NCBI RefSeq assembly: GCF_020782235.1
Contig: NZ_JAJGNO010000017.1
Coordinates: 1-46,015 of the forward strand
Origin: Sphingobium naphthae
Lineage (GTDB): Bacteria; Pseudomonadota; Alphaproteobacteria; Sphingomonadales; Sphingomonadaceae
Direction of reading: 5' to 3'
DNA: 46,015 nt
Program-made: the position numbers and the translations under genes
In this document: positions 31,031 through 39,956 of the stretch, one piece after another
How positions within the stretch are numbered: position 1 is the stretch's first letter
Layout: each line of letters begins with the position of its first letter
The notes under the pieces: model-generated
The model's database searches: none
Seen by the model: only the letters and a program-made list of their open reading frames with translations
Told to the model about the DNA's origin: nothing

Positions 31031-32329
31031 CTAGTTGCTGATCGAGGTTGGATCGGCGATGCGCCCGAAAAACAGCACCGCGCCGCTCTTTCGGTCTCGC
31101 AGGGTGGCAAGGAAAGGACGATCGACCACCATCTCCGGTACCTGAGGCGCTATCCGCGCACTGGTGACGACGACCTTGATCGCAGTTGCCGCCGCTGCCT
31201 CGGTGCCCTCCTCATCGACGCGCAGGAAGGTCGCGTGCGCCACATCATCGATCGCCAAGCGCGCACCACGGGCAATCCCCGACAGGTCCGCGCGCTGGTG
31301 GTCGAAGGCGCTCGGCATACCCGCTGCGATGAGCGCTGCCTTCACGCTCTCATCGAACCTGGCTTCAAAGCGGGGCAGAACGATCCGCACCGCGCGTTCC
31401 TGCTCCGCTGACAGGTCGAAACGATCATTGCCGCCCTGCTCGCCGGCGAAGAAATCGACACCCTTCAGCTCGCGCTCCCAGCGGCGCAGGGTCGCCGCGT
31501 CACGCGGCAGGAAGATTTCCATCACGAAGCTGCCATCGCCGCGATAAGGCAGCGCGATCGCCTGCCCTTCCCGGGTCTCGCGATAGTCGAACCAGCCAAT
31601 CCGCTTCATCATCGTGATCGGGATGCGCGTGCCGTCGCCACGCGTGAAGGACCGCGTTTCCGTCTCCTCGAACGGCACCTGCCACTTCGCCTTGAAGTAA
31701 AGCGCGTTGGTCAGCACAGCGGCGGTGTCATCCCCGAAGCCGCTCGGAGAGACGATCTCCGAAATCCTGCCCTTCGTCTCGCGCGAAACCCAGCCATTGA
31801 TCCGCTCGGCCGCTCCGGTGGGATCACCAGCATAATCGACGGTTTCCGGAGCCGCTCCGAAGCCGGCATGCGCCTCGGCGACATACTCGTCCCGGACCGG
31901 CAATCCCTTCGCCAGCCACAGCGCGTTCGCGATGCCGAGCGCGGTATCGGCATCGCCGGTGTCGTTAAGCTGGGCATTGTAGGATTTGATGAGCGCAGGG
32001 ACGTTGCGGGACGAATCCCAACCAAGCACGCGGCCAATCTCCTCGCGCGTGGCGCCCCGCGCGCCAAGGTAGGCGAGCCCCAGGCCCTGCGACAAGCTGA
32101 CCGGGGAGATGAACAGATTGGCGTTTGCATCGGCCTTCGCTGCCAGGTGCGGGTAGACCTTGACGGTCATTAACGCCGCGCCATAGGTCAGGTCATGCGG
32201 CAAAGCCTCGGCGTCGGGCCGGGACAGGCTTGTAGGAAGCGAGCCGGGACTCGGTGCCGGGTCGCGCGTCGCACAGCCACCAAGCGCGAGGATGGCAAGA
32301 AGCGGGTATGACAAGGCTGTTTTAGGCAT
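31031..32329 (-). CDS. Serpin-family lipoprotein (serine protease inhibitor), 432 aa
   Basis: The signal peptide ends in Leu-Gly-Gly-Cys, so the inhibitor is surface- or periplasm-anchored. The serpin core is clear: NLFISPVSLSQGLGLAYLGA, ANALWLAKGLPV, VLTNALYFKAKWQVPF, and the C-terminal RPFLATLRDRKSGAVLFFGR. The reactive-centre hinge EEGTEAAAATA (about residues 373-384) has the small-residue P15-P9 pattern of inhibitory serpins. Counting from P17 puts P1 at Thr in VVVTSAR, suggesting elastase-like targets. Length is normal. Plasmid-borne bacterial serpins are uncommon. Confidence 0.92.
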   Translation of the reverse strand: MPKTALSYPLLAILALGGCATRDPAPSPGSLPTSLSRPDAEALPHDLTYGAALMTVKVYPHLAAKADANANLFISPVSLSQGLGLAYLGARGATREEIGRVLGWDSSRNVPALIKSYNAQLNDTGDADTALGIANALWLAKGLPVRDEYVAEAHAGFGAAPETVDYAGDPTGAAERINGWVSRETKGRISEIVSPSGFGDDTAAVLTNALYFKAKWQVPFEETETRSFTRGDGTRIPITMMKRIGWFDYRETREGQAIALPYRGDGSFVMEIFLPRDAATLRRWERELKGVDFFAGEQGGNDRFDLSAEQERAVRIVLPRFEARFDESVKAALIAAGMPSAFDHQRADLSGIARGARLAIDDVAHATFLRVDEEGTEAAAATAIKVVVTSARIAPQVPEMVVDRPFLATLRDRKSGAVLFFGRIADPTSISN

Positions 32330-32337
32330 GGCTCTCC

Positions 32338-32607
32338 CTAAAGGCTTGGCTGCTGATCGTAGAAATCGACCTGCATCCGCATGGCTCCGAGCGGTTCCAC
32401 GAAATGCGGCTGTTCGGGCAAGATCAGCCCTGGCCGGTCAGGTGTAAGGACCACCTCCGAGGCCGGGTCGAGATAGGTGAGCTTCAATCTCCCTTCGATG
32501 ACCCGGATCACGCCCCACACACCGGCCTTGGTGCGATGTTCGGAGCGCAGGGCAGCGGGCAATGTCGCCTCATCGAATATGGGCGTCGAGCGGTAGGGAA
32601 TCACCAT
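32338..32607 (-). CDS. DUF1971 (TehB-N-like cupin) protein, 89 aa
   Basis: ATG 32607 overlaps the DUF6118 stop as TAATG. The sequence IPYRSTPIFDEATLPAALRS, then GVWGVIRVIEGRLKL and LPEQPHFVEPLGAMRMQVDF, is the DUF1971 cupin-like fold found at the N-terminus of some tellurite-resistance TehB proteins. No methyltransferase domain follows. Function alone is not established. Confidence 0.82.
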   Translation of the reverse strand: MVIPYRSTPIFDEATLPAALRSEHRTKAGVWGVIRVIEGRLKLTYLDPASEVVLTPDRPGLILPEQPHFVEPLGAMRMQVDFYDQQPSL

Positions 32608-33344
32608 TATCTCTTCACTCCCACCTGGATCGTGCATCGCACCGGCTGATCCGCCTTCCTTGCCGCTTGCCGGCATCCTTCGATCTTTTCACGATTGTCG
32701 CGCAGCAACCTGTCGGCCGCGACGATCGCCTCCCAGCTCGCCGGTGACGCGCTCGCCATCAAATGCTGCCCGGCATCCCACGGTGTCGCCTCGGCAAGAG
32801 CCCGCGTCGCCATGCGTTCGGGCCATTGCCAGCTCGCCGGCGCGATCTCGCGCGCGACCATACCGGGAAGGAAGGACCAGAGGAGGATGCCGATAAGCAA
32901 CCCGCTCAACCCGAACCATAGTTGACGGTCCTTCTGATCCCGCGCCGTCAGCGCCGATTGAACGACGGTGCGCAGCTCGCGCCCCTGCTGCTTCATCTCG
33001 TCGGTGGCGGTCGCGAGGGCGGCATGGTCGGCGCTGCGAAGGTCGGCCGCCGCTCGATTGATCTGCGCCGAAACCTGCGCCGGCGTCATCGCCAACGCCG
33101 GCGACTTCACGATGGCCGTCGTAACCTGGTCCAGGCGTCCGTTGATGCCGTCCAGCCCCTGGACGACATGCCCCAGCGTCTCGGAATAATCCGGCACGTC
33201 GATGCTGGCGCGCTCGGCCGCCAGTCCCTCGATGGCGCGGCGCATCAACGCTAGTTCGCCGCGCTGCTGCTCGACCGCAACGCGCACCTGCTCGAACGCT
33301 TCCGCCGCCGCGTCGCCGCCTTCCTCCCATTCCTCGTCCGCCAT
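32607..33344 (-). CDS. DUF6118 family protein, copy 2, 245 aa
   Basis: Same architecture as copy 1: acidic start, coiled-coil core GELALMRRAIEGLAAERASI, SPALAMTPAQVSAQI, one membrane helix (about residues 140-160), and C-terminal Cys pair (EGCRQA, VRCTI). It follows the intact traA by 9 bp and overlaps DUF1971. Probably part of the transfer operon. Confidence 0.87.
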   Translation of the reverse strand: MADEEWEEGGDAAAEAFEQVRVAVEQQRGELALMRRAIEGLAAERASIDVPDYSETLGHVVQGLDGINGRLDQVTTAIVKSPALAMTPAQVSAQINRAAADLRSADHAALATATDEMKQQGRELRTVVQSALTARDQKDRQLWFGLSGLLIGILLWSFLPGMVAREIAPASWQWPERMATRALAEATPWDAGQHLMASASPASWEAIVAADRLLRDNREKIEGCRQAARKADQPVRCTIQVGVKR

Positions 33345-33353
33345 TGCCTCTCC

Positions 33354-36287
33354 TTATCGGCTCAACCCTCGATCGCGGCCGATTTCCAGCGAACGGGTCA
33401 ATTCCTGGCTGATCGGGCGATCCCGGCCCATTTCCAGCCCCAGCTCGGGCGCGCGCCGCCGCAAGACGGATTCGAGTTGGGGATCGCGGTGCAGCGTTCC
33501 GGCCAGGCTCTCCATCTTCTTGCCGGTGCGCTGCGCGGCCTCACGATCGCCGCTGCGCGTAAGCTCGGCCCGCTCGCGCGCCATGCCCTGCCAGCGCTCC
33601 ACGAACCGATCGGCGCGAAGCTCGGGATTGGTGCGGACCTGGGCCTCGTGCGCCATCGCCCGCGCCGCGCCGCCGGCCTTGCCCTCGGCCGCTTCGCGCA
33701 CCAGCACCGGGTTGCGCTCGAACGCGGACGCCAAATCGCGGGCGGCATGGGGCCGCACCTGGTCGAGCGCGTCGCCCGCCTTCGCCAGCGCCTGCTTCTG
33801 ATGCGGGAGCACGGGCAAGCCCTTCTCCCGCATTCGGTCCATATCGGCCTGCGCGCGCGCATAGCGCTCGATCGCCCTGGCCTGGCTCGGCGCTGCCGGT
33901 GCCCGCTCGGGGGTGGTGTTAATCGGACCCCCTTTGCCGTCGCGCGCCAGCTCGGGCGAGGACGATTTCGGCTTGAACCCGGCGAACATACCCCTCGCCT
34001 TGTCACGCACCTTCCCGGCGATCTCGCGCGCGAGTTCCGGGAAGCGGATCTCGCGCCGCTCGGCGAACGCGCGGGCCTGGGCCTGCCCGTCACGGGCGGC
34101 GGCATAATCGCCCGCCATGTCCTTGCCCCGGTCGCGCGACAGGGTGCGGGTGAGCTGGCGCTGATCTGTGAAATCGTCGCGACCATAGTGGAGCTGCACG
34201 CTGTCGCGGTGCCGCGACAGGCCGACATAGGCCGAGTGCCGATCCATGCCCGGTGTCGCCAGCACATGCGCCTGATCGACCGTCACGCCCTGCGACTTGT
34301 GGAAGGTGGCGGCATAGCCGTGATCGACATGGGCATAGTCCTTGAGGTCGAACGCGACCTTCCGGCCATCGTCCATCTTCACCGCCATGCCCTCGGCGCT
34401 GACGCGCTCCAGCGTGCCCAGCGATCCGTTCTTCACGCCAAGGCCGCGATCGTTGCGGAAGAACATGATCCGATCACCGGTCGCGAAATCGCGCCTGCCG
34501 CGCTCCACCGATAGCCCCACCTCCTCACCCAGCTCGCCGGCGGCGCGCATACGGCTGCGGGCTTCGCTGTTCAGCTCCTGCACCTCGGCATTGGTATGGG
34601 TGAGGATGATGCGGCTCTTGTCCGGATCGGCCTGCCGGTCGCTCTCCCATCCGTTCATCAGTTCGACCCGCGCCGCCTCGCGCGTGTCGGCAGCGCGCAC
34701 CATGCCTTGCCTCTCATAGGCGTGCAGCGCCTCTCCGGTCCGGCCTGTGGCGAGCGCGCGCGTCGCGTCCTTCTGCCAGTCCTCATGCTGCCGGCGAATT
34801 TCGGTGATCTCGGCCGCGCCATGACGCTCGGCAAGGCTGCGGAACGCCGCCCCGGCCTCGATCGCCTGCAACTGCTCGGGATCGCCGACAAGAACGACCT
34901 TCGCGCCGGCACGTTCGGCCTCCGACAGCACCCGCTCCATCTGGCGCGAGCCGATCATGCCCGCCTCGTCGATAACGAGCACATCACGCGGGCCTAGCTG
35001 CTCGCGCCCCTGCCCCCATGCGTGCTCGAGACTGGCGATCGTCCTCGAGGCGATGCCGGAACCACCCTCAAGATTTTCGGCGGCAATGCCCGACAGGGCC
35101 GCGCCGCGCACCTGATAGCCTTCGCGCTCCCACGCCTCGCGCGCGACCCCCAGCATGGCCGACTTGCCGGTGCCCGCATAGCCGACGACGATGGCAAGAT
35201 CGCCACTCGTCCCTATATGCTCCAAAGCGGCCCGCTGATCTTCACCGAGTGTCAGCCCGCCACTCCCGGCGGCGTTCAGCCCCCCTTGTAGCGACGCCGC
35301 CGGGAGACCATGCCCCACCCTGTCGGCAAGCCGACCGGCAGCGCGCTCTAGCCGCTCCTCCACCGCGATCATCTCGCGGCTCGTGAACCGCTCCTGGTCG
35401 CGTCCGTCCTTCCCCAGCGCCACCAGCTCGGGCGAGGACCGCACCGCGCTCATGGCCTGGTCGAACTGCTCCTTGCCGTCGCTGTGCCGGTGGACGAACA
35501 TCGCCAGGTCGCGGGTGGTGAACGTCGCCTGTTGCCGCGTGATCGCATCCAACGCGATTTCCGGCTTGGCGATAATCTTCTCGCCGTTCTCGCGCGCGAT
35601 CCGCACATGATCGTCGGCGTTGCGGTGCGGCTGTCCCTCAAGCTCGTGCCGTTTCCCCATCGGCCCGATCTTGTGCTGGGGCTCAAGCTCGATCCCCTGC
35701 GCCTCGTAGGAGCGATGGTCGATCCGCCCTTCCAGCCCCAGCTCCGCCATGCGTTCGTTGACGTGGGCGGCCCATGCCTCTCGCCACTCCTTCAACAGCT
35801 CGGTTGAGTTCCAGGCGCGGACCTTCTTGCCGAACCCCTCAGGTCCAACCTCACGCATCGACAACATGACATGCGCGTGCGGCTTCGGGGTGCCGTCCTT
35901 TGCCTTGTCCCAATGCACATTAAGGTCCGCGACCATCCCGCGTTCGACGAACTGCTTGTCCACAAAATCGCGGGCGAGGCTAACGCCCTGTTTCTCGCTC
36001 ATCTCGCGCGGGATCGAGAACTCCACCTCGCGCGCGAGCTGCGCGTCCTTGCGTTTCTCCCCGGCCTCCACCTCGTTCCACAGGGTCGCGCGATCGTTTA
36101 AACGCTCCGGCGCACCTTCGGGAGCCAAGATTTCCGAATGGACGACGCCGGCCTTGTTCGAGAAGTCATGGTCGCGCCCCAGCCGGTCATCGTGCAGCCG
36201 TTCCGCCGCACGATAGGCCGCACTGGCAACGGCGCTCGATCCGTTGGCACGGCTGATAACCTTGGCCGAGAAATGGTAGATCGCCAT
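33354..36287 (-). CDS. traA: Ti-type conjugative relaxase TraA, 977 aa
   Basis: The start MAIYHFSAKV is the conserved beginning of MobA/MobL relaxases; a longer frame to 36344 exists but is non-conserved. The N-terminal relaxase has the metal-binding HAH motif in KPHAHVMLSMR near residue 125. The middle part is a TraI/RecD-like helicase with Walker A GYAGTGKS near residue 365 and Walker B VLVIDEAGM. The C-terminal third is coiled and basic. It nicks oriT and leads DNA transfer. It is divergent from traC, with the putative oriT between them. Confidence 0.95.
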   Translation of the reverse strand: MAIYHFSAKVISRANGSSAVASAAYRAAERLHDDRLGRDHDFSNKAGVVHSEILAPEGAPERLNDRATLWNEVEAGEKRKDAQLAREVEFSIPREMSEKQGVSLARDFVDKQFVERGMVADLNVHWDKAKDGTPKPHAHVMLSMREVGPEGFGKKVRAWNSTELLKEWREAWAAHVNERMAELGLEGRIDHRSYEAQGIELEPQHKIGPMGKRHELEGQPHRNADDHVRIARENGEKIIAKPEIALDAITRQQATFTTRDLAMFVHRHSDGKEQFDQAMSAVRSSPELVALGKDGRDQERFTSREMIAVEERLERAAGRLADRVGHGLPAASLQGGLNAAGSGGLTLGEDQRAALEHIGTSGDLAIVVGYAGTGKSAMLGVAREAWEREGYQVRGAALSGIAAENLEGGSGIASRTIASLEHAWGQGREQLGPRDVLVIDEAGMIGSRQMERVLSEAERAGAKVVLVGDPEQLQAIEAGAAFRSLAERHGAAEITEIRRQHEDWQKDATRALATGRTGEALHAYERQGMVRAADTREAARVELMNGWESDRQADPDKSRIILTHTNAEVQELNSEARSRMRAAGELGEEVGLSVERGRRDFATGDRIMFFRNDRGLGVKNGSLGTLERVSAEGMAVKMDDGRKVAFDLKDYAHVDHGYAATFHKSQGVTVDQAHVLATPGMDRHSAYVGLSRHRDSVQLHYGRDDFTDQRQLTRTLSRDRGKDMAGDYAAARDGQAQARAFAERREIRFPELAREIAGKVRDKARGMFAGFKPKSSSPELARDGKGGPINTTPERAPAAPSQARAIERYARAQADMDRMREKGLPVLPHQKQALAKAGDALDQVRPHAARDLASAFERNPVLVREAAEGKAGGAARAMAHEAQVRTNPELRADRFVERWQGMARERAELTRSGDREAAQRTGKKMESLAGTLHRDPQLESVLRRRAPELGLEMGRDRPISQELTRSLEIGRDRGLSR

Positions 36288-36316
36288 GACAACCGCTATA
36301 CTGCCCTTCTTAGCGC

Positions 36317-36345
36317 ACGTCGGCAACGACGTATAAGCGCGCACT
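36317..36345. other. oriT: Putative oriT with nic site (MOBQ type)
   Basis: A 6-bp inverted repeat ACGTCG-GCAA-CGACGT (36317-36332) is followed directly by TAAGCGCGCACT (36334-36345). This matches the RSF1010/IncQ nic-region core TAAGTGCGCCCT at 10 of 12 positions, with the same hairpin-then-nic arrangement. It sits between divergent traA and traC, where Ti-type oriTs lie. Confidence 0.72.
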
Positions 36346-36460
36346 CACACTCTCTGCCGTTCGCATGATTGACTTCGCCGCATTTTTGTTCGCAACCGCT
36401 GTCCTGCATCCGTGATCGTGCTACGCTGCCTCTCCCGATCATGGGCGCGAGGGAGAGAAT

Positions 36461-36769
36461 ATGCGCAAGGTCCGCGACTATGACGCCGAGTTGAAGGCGC
36501 TGGGCGACAAGGCCCGCGCGCTCAAGGCGAAGAAGGTCCAGCAGCTAGGCGAACTGGTCACGTCCACCGGGGCCGATACGCTTGATGCCGACGTGTTGGC
36601 CGGTGCGCTGCTCCATATCGTCGCCGAAGCACAGGCTGAAGGAAACCGGGAGGCGTGGCGCTCCGATGGCGCGGCTTTCTTTCAAGGGCGCGGGCGCAAG
36701 ACTGGCCGACGTGCTGGCGGCAGCGCGGAAGGCGGAAGCGAAGCTGGCGCAGGCGAGGCACAGGCTTGA
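36461..36769 (+). CDS. traC: TraC-like conjugal transfer protein, 102 aa
   Basis: Small helical protein (RDYDAELKALGDKARALKAK, then KVQQLGELVTSTGADTLD) of the TraC/TraD group encoded opposite traA on Ti-type plasmids; these assist the relaxase at oriT. The last third is Gly/Ala-rich and overlaps the next gene in another frame by 104 nt, so the natural C-terminus may be poorly constrained. Confidence 0.72.
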   Translation: MRKVRDYDAELKALGDKARALKAKKVQQLGELVTSTGADTLDADVLAGALLHIVAEAQAEGNREAWRSDGAAFFQGRGRKTGRRAGGSAEGGSEAGAGEAQA

Positions 36770-37016
36770 TGCCGCCGCGCGCCGCATCGATACGAGAGGA
36801 TGGGTCGTGGCCCGACGCGAGCGCACCCGCCATCTCATAGAGCTGGGCGGCCTGGTTCAGAAAGCCGGCCTGGTCGAACTGGCCGACGACGATCGCGCCA
36901 CCCTCTACGGCGCGCTGCTCGAACTTGCCGCGAAGGCGCGTGAGGATGGCAACGCGCTCTCGCTCTGGAAGCGGCGCGGCAAACGCGCGTTCGACGCGGA
37001 AGCTGACGATGGCTGA
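36666..37016 (+). CDS. traD: TraD-like conjugal transfer protein, 116 aa
   Basis: The start MARLSFKGAG gives a basic helical protein with the family core RRIDTRGWVVARRERTRHLI, then ELGGLVQKAGLVEL and ALLELAAKAREDG. It belongs to the conjugal transfer TraD group on Ti-type/sphingomonad plasmids. It overlaps traC by 104 nt and the following ATPase by 8 nt. Confidence 0.82.
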   Translation: MARLSFKGAGARLADVLAAARKAEAKLAQARHRLDAAARRIDTRGWVVARRERTRHLIELGGLVQKAGLVELADDDRATLYGALLELAAKAREDGNALSLWKRRGKRAFDAEADDG

Positions 37017-37563
37017 CCGGCCCGATTTTCATATCATCACTGGTGGTCCCGGTTCGGGTAAAACCACATTGATCGACGCCCTGGCGGCGCAAGGCTTCCA
37101 CCATATGCCCGAAGCCGGTCGCGCCATCATTCGCGATCAGATCGCCATTGGCGGCGGCGCCCTGCCATGGGCCGATCGCGGGGCCTTCGCTGAACTGATG
37201 CTGAGCTGGGAATTACGATCCTGGCATGAAGCGCATGACCGAAAAGGCCCGGTGATCTTCGATCGCGGCGTTCCTGATGTGTCGGGCTATCTGCGCCTGT
37301 GCGGCTTGCCCGTTCCTTCCCATGTCGAGCGCGCGGCCGAGATGTTCCGCTACCAGCGCCGGGTATTCATCGCCCCGCCCTGGCGCGAGATTTTCGGGCA
37401 GGACACGGAGAGGAAGCAGGATTTTGCAGAGGCGCAAGCGACCTATGAGGCGATGGTCACGGTCTATGCCGATCTCGGCTATGAGCTTGTGTCCCTGCCT
37501 CTCGCCCCGGTTGCTGAAAGAGTGCGCTTTGTGCGCGCACGGATGTGGAGGGTAGATGACTGA
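37009..37563 (+). CDS. AAA_28-family ATPase/kinase-like protein, 184 aa
   Basis: The P-loop GGPGSGKT is at residues 12-19, and an IFDRGVPDVSGYL segment is like the Walker B of the AAA_28 group. A PWREIFGQDTERKQDF lid follows. It is a complete single-domain NTPase. Members are common in transfer operons and elsewhere; substrate unknown. It overlaps both neighbours. Confidence 0.85.
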   Translation: MADRPDFHIITGGPGSGKTTLIDALAAQGFHHMPEAGRAIIRDQIAIGGGALPWADRGAFAELMLSWELRSWHEAHDRKGPVIFDRGVPDVSGYLRLCGLPVPSHVERAAEMFRYQRRVFIAPPWREIFGQDTERKQDFAEAQATYEAMVTVYADLGYELVSLPLAPVAERVRFVRARMWRVDD

Positions 37564-37819
37564 CCGCGTTCCCCGCTCATGGCAGCTCCTGATGGTCGGG
37601 TCAGGCGTACATCGGATCTCGCCCGATCTTTGCGACCGGCTTGTGCGCCTGCTCGATCTCTCGCCGCAAACCCGGCTAATCGAAATCGAAACCGATCAGG
37701 GCGGCGTCAGCGTCTCACGGGACTGGCCCAGCGACAAGATGGAGGAGGTCTCGGCGATCGAAGCCGAAATCCAATCCACCCCCGGCATCATCCGCATGAC
37801 CATGTTCCAGGCGAGTTGA
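37556..37819 (+). CDS. Small hypothetical protein, 87 aa
   Basis: ATG overlaps the upstream stop. Soluble, acidic in the second half (LIEIETDQGGVSVSRDWPSD), no signal or known motif. It is two bases ahead of traG, so it is probably co-translated with the transfer operon. Confidence 0.65.
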   Translation: MTDRVPRSWQLLMVGSGVHRISPDLCDRLVRLLDLSPQTRLIEIETDQGGVSVSRDWPSDKMEEVSAIEAEIQSTPGIIRMTMFQAS

Positions 37820-37821
37820 CG

Positions 37822-39480
37822 ATGGAGTGGTTCCGCCAGCTCGGCCGCGCGATCCGCAACCTGTCCCGCATCGCGCGCCAGAATCCCATATGGGCGATCA
37901 CCGCGCTGGTGGTCAGCCCAATCCGGCTGATCCGCCATCTGTTCGCCGTCCTGATCCTGTTTCTGGCCGCCGGCATCGTGCTGGGCCTTGGGATGCCGCT
38001 CATCCTGGGCAAACTGCTCGGCCTCCCGCATGATTCCAACCTCTATCAAATCATCATGATGCTGACGGTGATCGTCGTCATCCTCATTGGCCTGCGCGCG
38101 CTCTTCCAGCCCCTGATCCTTGCTTATGGCGGCCCTGCCGCCGACGACACCCACGGCTCGGCCCGCTTCGCCACCGACGCCGAAAACCGCGCCTATGCCG
38201 GTGATAGCGGCCTGCTGATCGGCCGCGATCGCAAGACGGGCAGGCCGCTGCGCTATGCCGGTCCAGCCCATCTGCTGACGATCGCGCCGACGCGCACCGG
38301 CAAGGGCGTGGGCACGATCATCCCCAATCTGCTCGACTATGCCGGCCCGGTCGTCTGCATCGACCCCAAGGGCGAAAATGCCCGCATCACCGCCCGCCAT
38401 CGCGGCAACTTCGGCCCGGTCCATGTCCTCGATCCGTTCGGGGTGACGGGCCTTCCCGGCGCGGCCTTCAACCCGCTCGATCGCATCGACCCTGCTGGCC
38501 TCGATCTCGCCGACGACTGCATGACGCTGGCCGATGCGCTGGTCTATGACGCCCCCGGCGAAGCCGGCGAGGCGCACTGGAACGAGGAAGCCAAGGCGCT
38601 AATCGCCGGCATCATCCTCGCGATCGTCACCAGCGAGCCGCCGGCGACCCGCACCCTTGCCACGCTACGCGATCGCCTCACCCTTGCGCCGCAAGCCTTC
38701 GCTGCCATGCTCGAAGCGATGCAGGCGCAAGGCGGCCTCGCTGCCCGCGCCGCCAACCGGCACCTCGGCAAGTCCGATCGCGAAGGCGCCGGCGTCCTGT
38801 CGGCCGCCCAGCGCCACACCCATTTTCTCGACAGCCCACGCATGACAGCGGTGCTGGGGCATTCCGATTTTACGTTCGCCGATGTGAAGGCGCAGCCTAC
38901 CAGCGTCTACCTGGTGCTGCCGCCCGATAGGCTCGCCACTTATGCCCGCTGGCTGCGCCTGATGCTTGCCCAAGGGCTGACCGATCTGGCGCGCGCACCG
39001 GCCTCCCCTACCCGCTCTGTCCTGTTCCTGCTCGATGAGTTCGCCGCCCTCGGCCGCCTCGAACCCGTCGAGCGCGCCATGGGCCTGATGGCCGGCTACG
39101 GCATCCAGCTCTGGCCGATCCTGCAGGACGTTCACCAGCTCCGCGCGCTCTACGAGCGCCGCGCCGGCACCTTCCTGTCCAACGCCGGCGTCCTGCAGGT
39201 GTTCGGGGTCAACGATCACGACAGCGCCAAGCTCGTCTCCGATCTGCTCGGCCAGGAGACGGTAGTGTTCGAGACCATGAGCCGCGCAATCGACGCGGAG
39301 GAAACCGGCATCTCGTTCGGCGCGCAGCATGTCGGCCGCCCGCTGCTCACCCCCGATGAGGTCCGCACGCTGCGCGAGGATTTGCAACTCGTGTTCCTCG
39401 CGGGGCAACGGCCGATCGTCGCCGCCAAGCTCAAATATTACGCAGATCGCGAGTTCGCCGGCCGCTTCGACAAAGCGTGA
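37822..39480 (+). CDS. traG: TraG/VirD4-type coupling protein, 552 aa
   Basis: Type IV coupling ATPase that brings the relaxosome to a secretion channel. Two N-terminal membrane helices (about residues 35-63 and 75-100) precede the motor domain, with Walker A TIAPTRTGKGVG near 153-164, the CIDPKGENARIT region, and Walker B LFLLDEFAALG. The start ATG 37822 follows the preceding gene by two bases; the longer frame upstream is out of family. It closes the traCD-traG operon. Confidence 0.94.
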   Translation: MEWFRQLGRAIRNLSRIARQNPIWAITALVVSPIRLIRHLFAVLILFLAAGIVLGLGMPLILGKLLGLPHDSNLYQIIMMLTVIVVILIGLRALFQPLILAYGGPAADDTHGSARFATDAENRAYAGDSGLLIGRDRKTGRPLRYAGPAHLLTIAPTRTGKGVGTIIPNLLDYAGPVVCIDPKGENARITARHRGNFGPVHVLDPFGVTGLPGAAFNPLDRIDPAGLDLADDCMTLADALVYDAPGEAGEAHWNEEAKALIAGIILAIVTSEPPATRTLATLRDRLTLAPQAFAAMLEAMQAQGGLAARAANRHLGKSDREGAGVLSAAQRHTHFLDSPRMTAVLGHSDFTFADVKAQPTSVYLVLPPDRLATYARWLRLMLAQGLTDLARAPASPTRSVLFLLDEFAALGRLEPVERAMGLMAGYGIQLWPILQDVHQLRALYERRAGTFLSNAGVLQVFGVNDHDSAKLVSDLLGQETVVFETMSRAIDAEETGISFGAQHVGRPLLTPDEVRTLREDLQLVFLAGQRPIVAAKLKYYADREFAGRFDKA

Positions 39481-39956
39481 GGTCGTTTAAACGGCATGCC
39501 TGTCAAAGCGCCATCGTTCCGATATACAGGCAATATCGAAGTAACGGCGTTCCGCCGCACATTATGCCGCGTCGAAATCGCCCAAAAGCGCGGAAAATCG
39601 CGCTTTGGCGTGCGAAAGGTGAGTTTTGGGGTATCAGCTCACCGTTCGCCTTTCGCGCGGCGGTAGGTGATACTCCTAAGGGTCGTGGATCTCGCGCCGG
39701 AAAAATCGGCCGTCCGGGAAGCCCTTAGAGCACCGTGGGCAGTTGCGACGCCCGAAACCCTGTCCAGGAGACGGAATCGCGCTGGGTGGCCCGGAAAACG
39801 CCCCTGCCGGGACGTTTCCACCCTCCCTGCCCTCTCGATCGGAGCGCCCACATATCCGCTTGGCTTTTCTGGAAAGCCATTTTCCACGGCTGGTCTAGGC
39901 AGTGTGCTGGCGATAGGGCGTGACGGTTGGGCGATATTCCAAATCAACAAAAGCGT

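Noticed and set aside
36090..36097. GTTTAAAC octamers near 36094, 39485 and 42822 as a shared site
   Set aside because: Two of them lie inside unrelated coding sequences, and there is no extended similarity around them. Probably chance.
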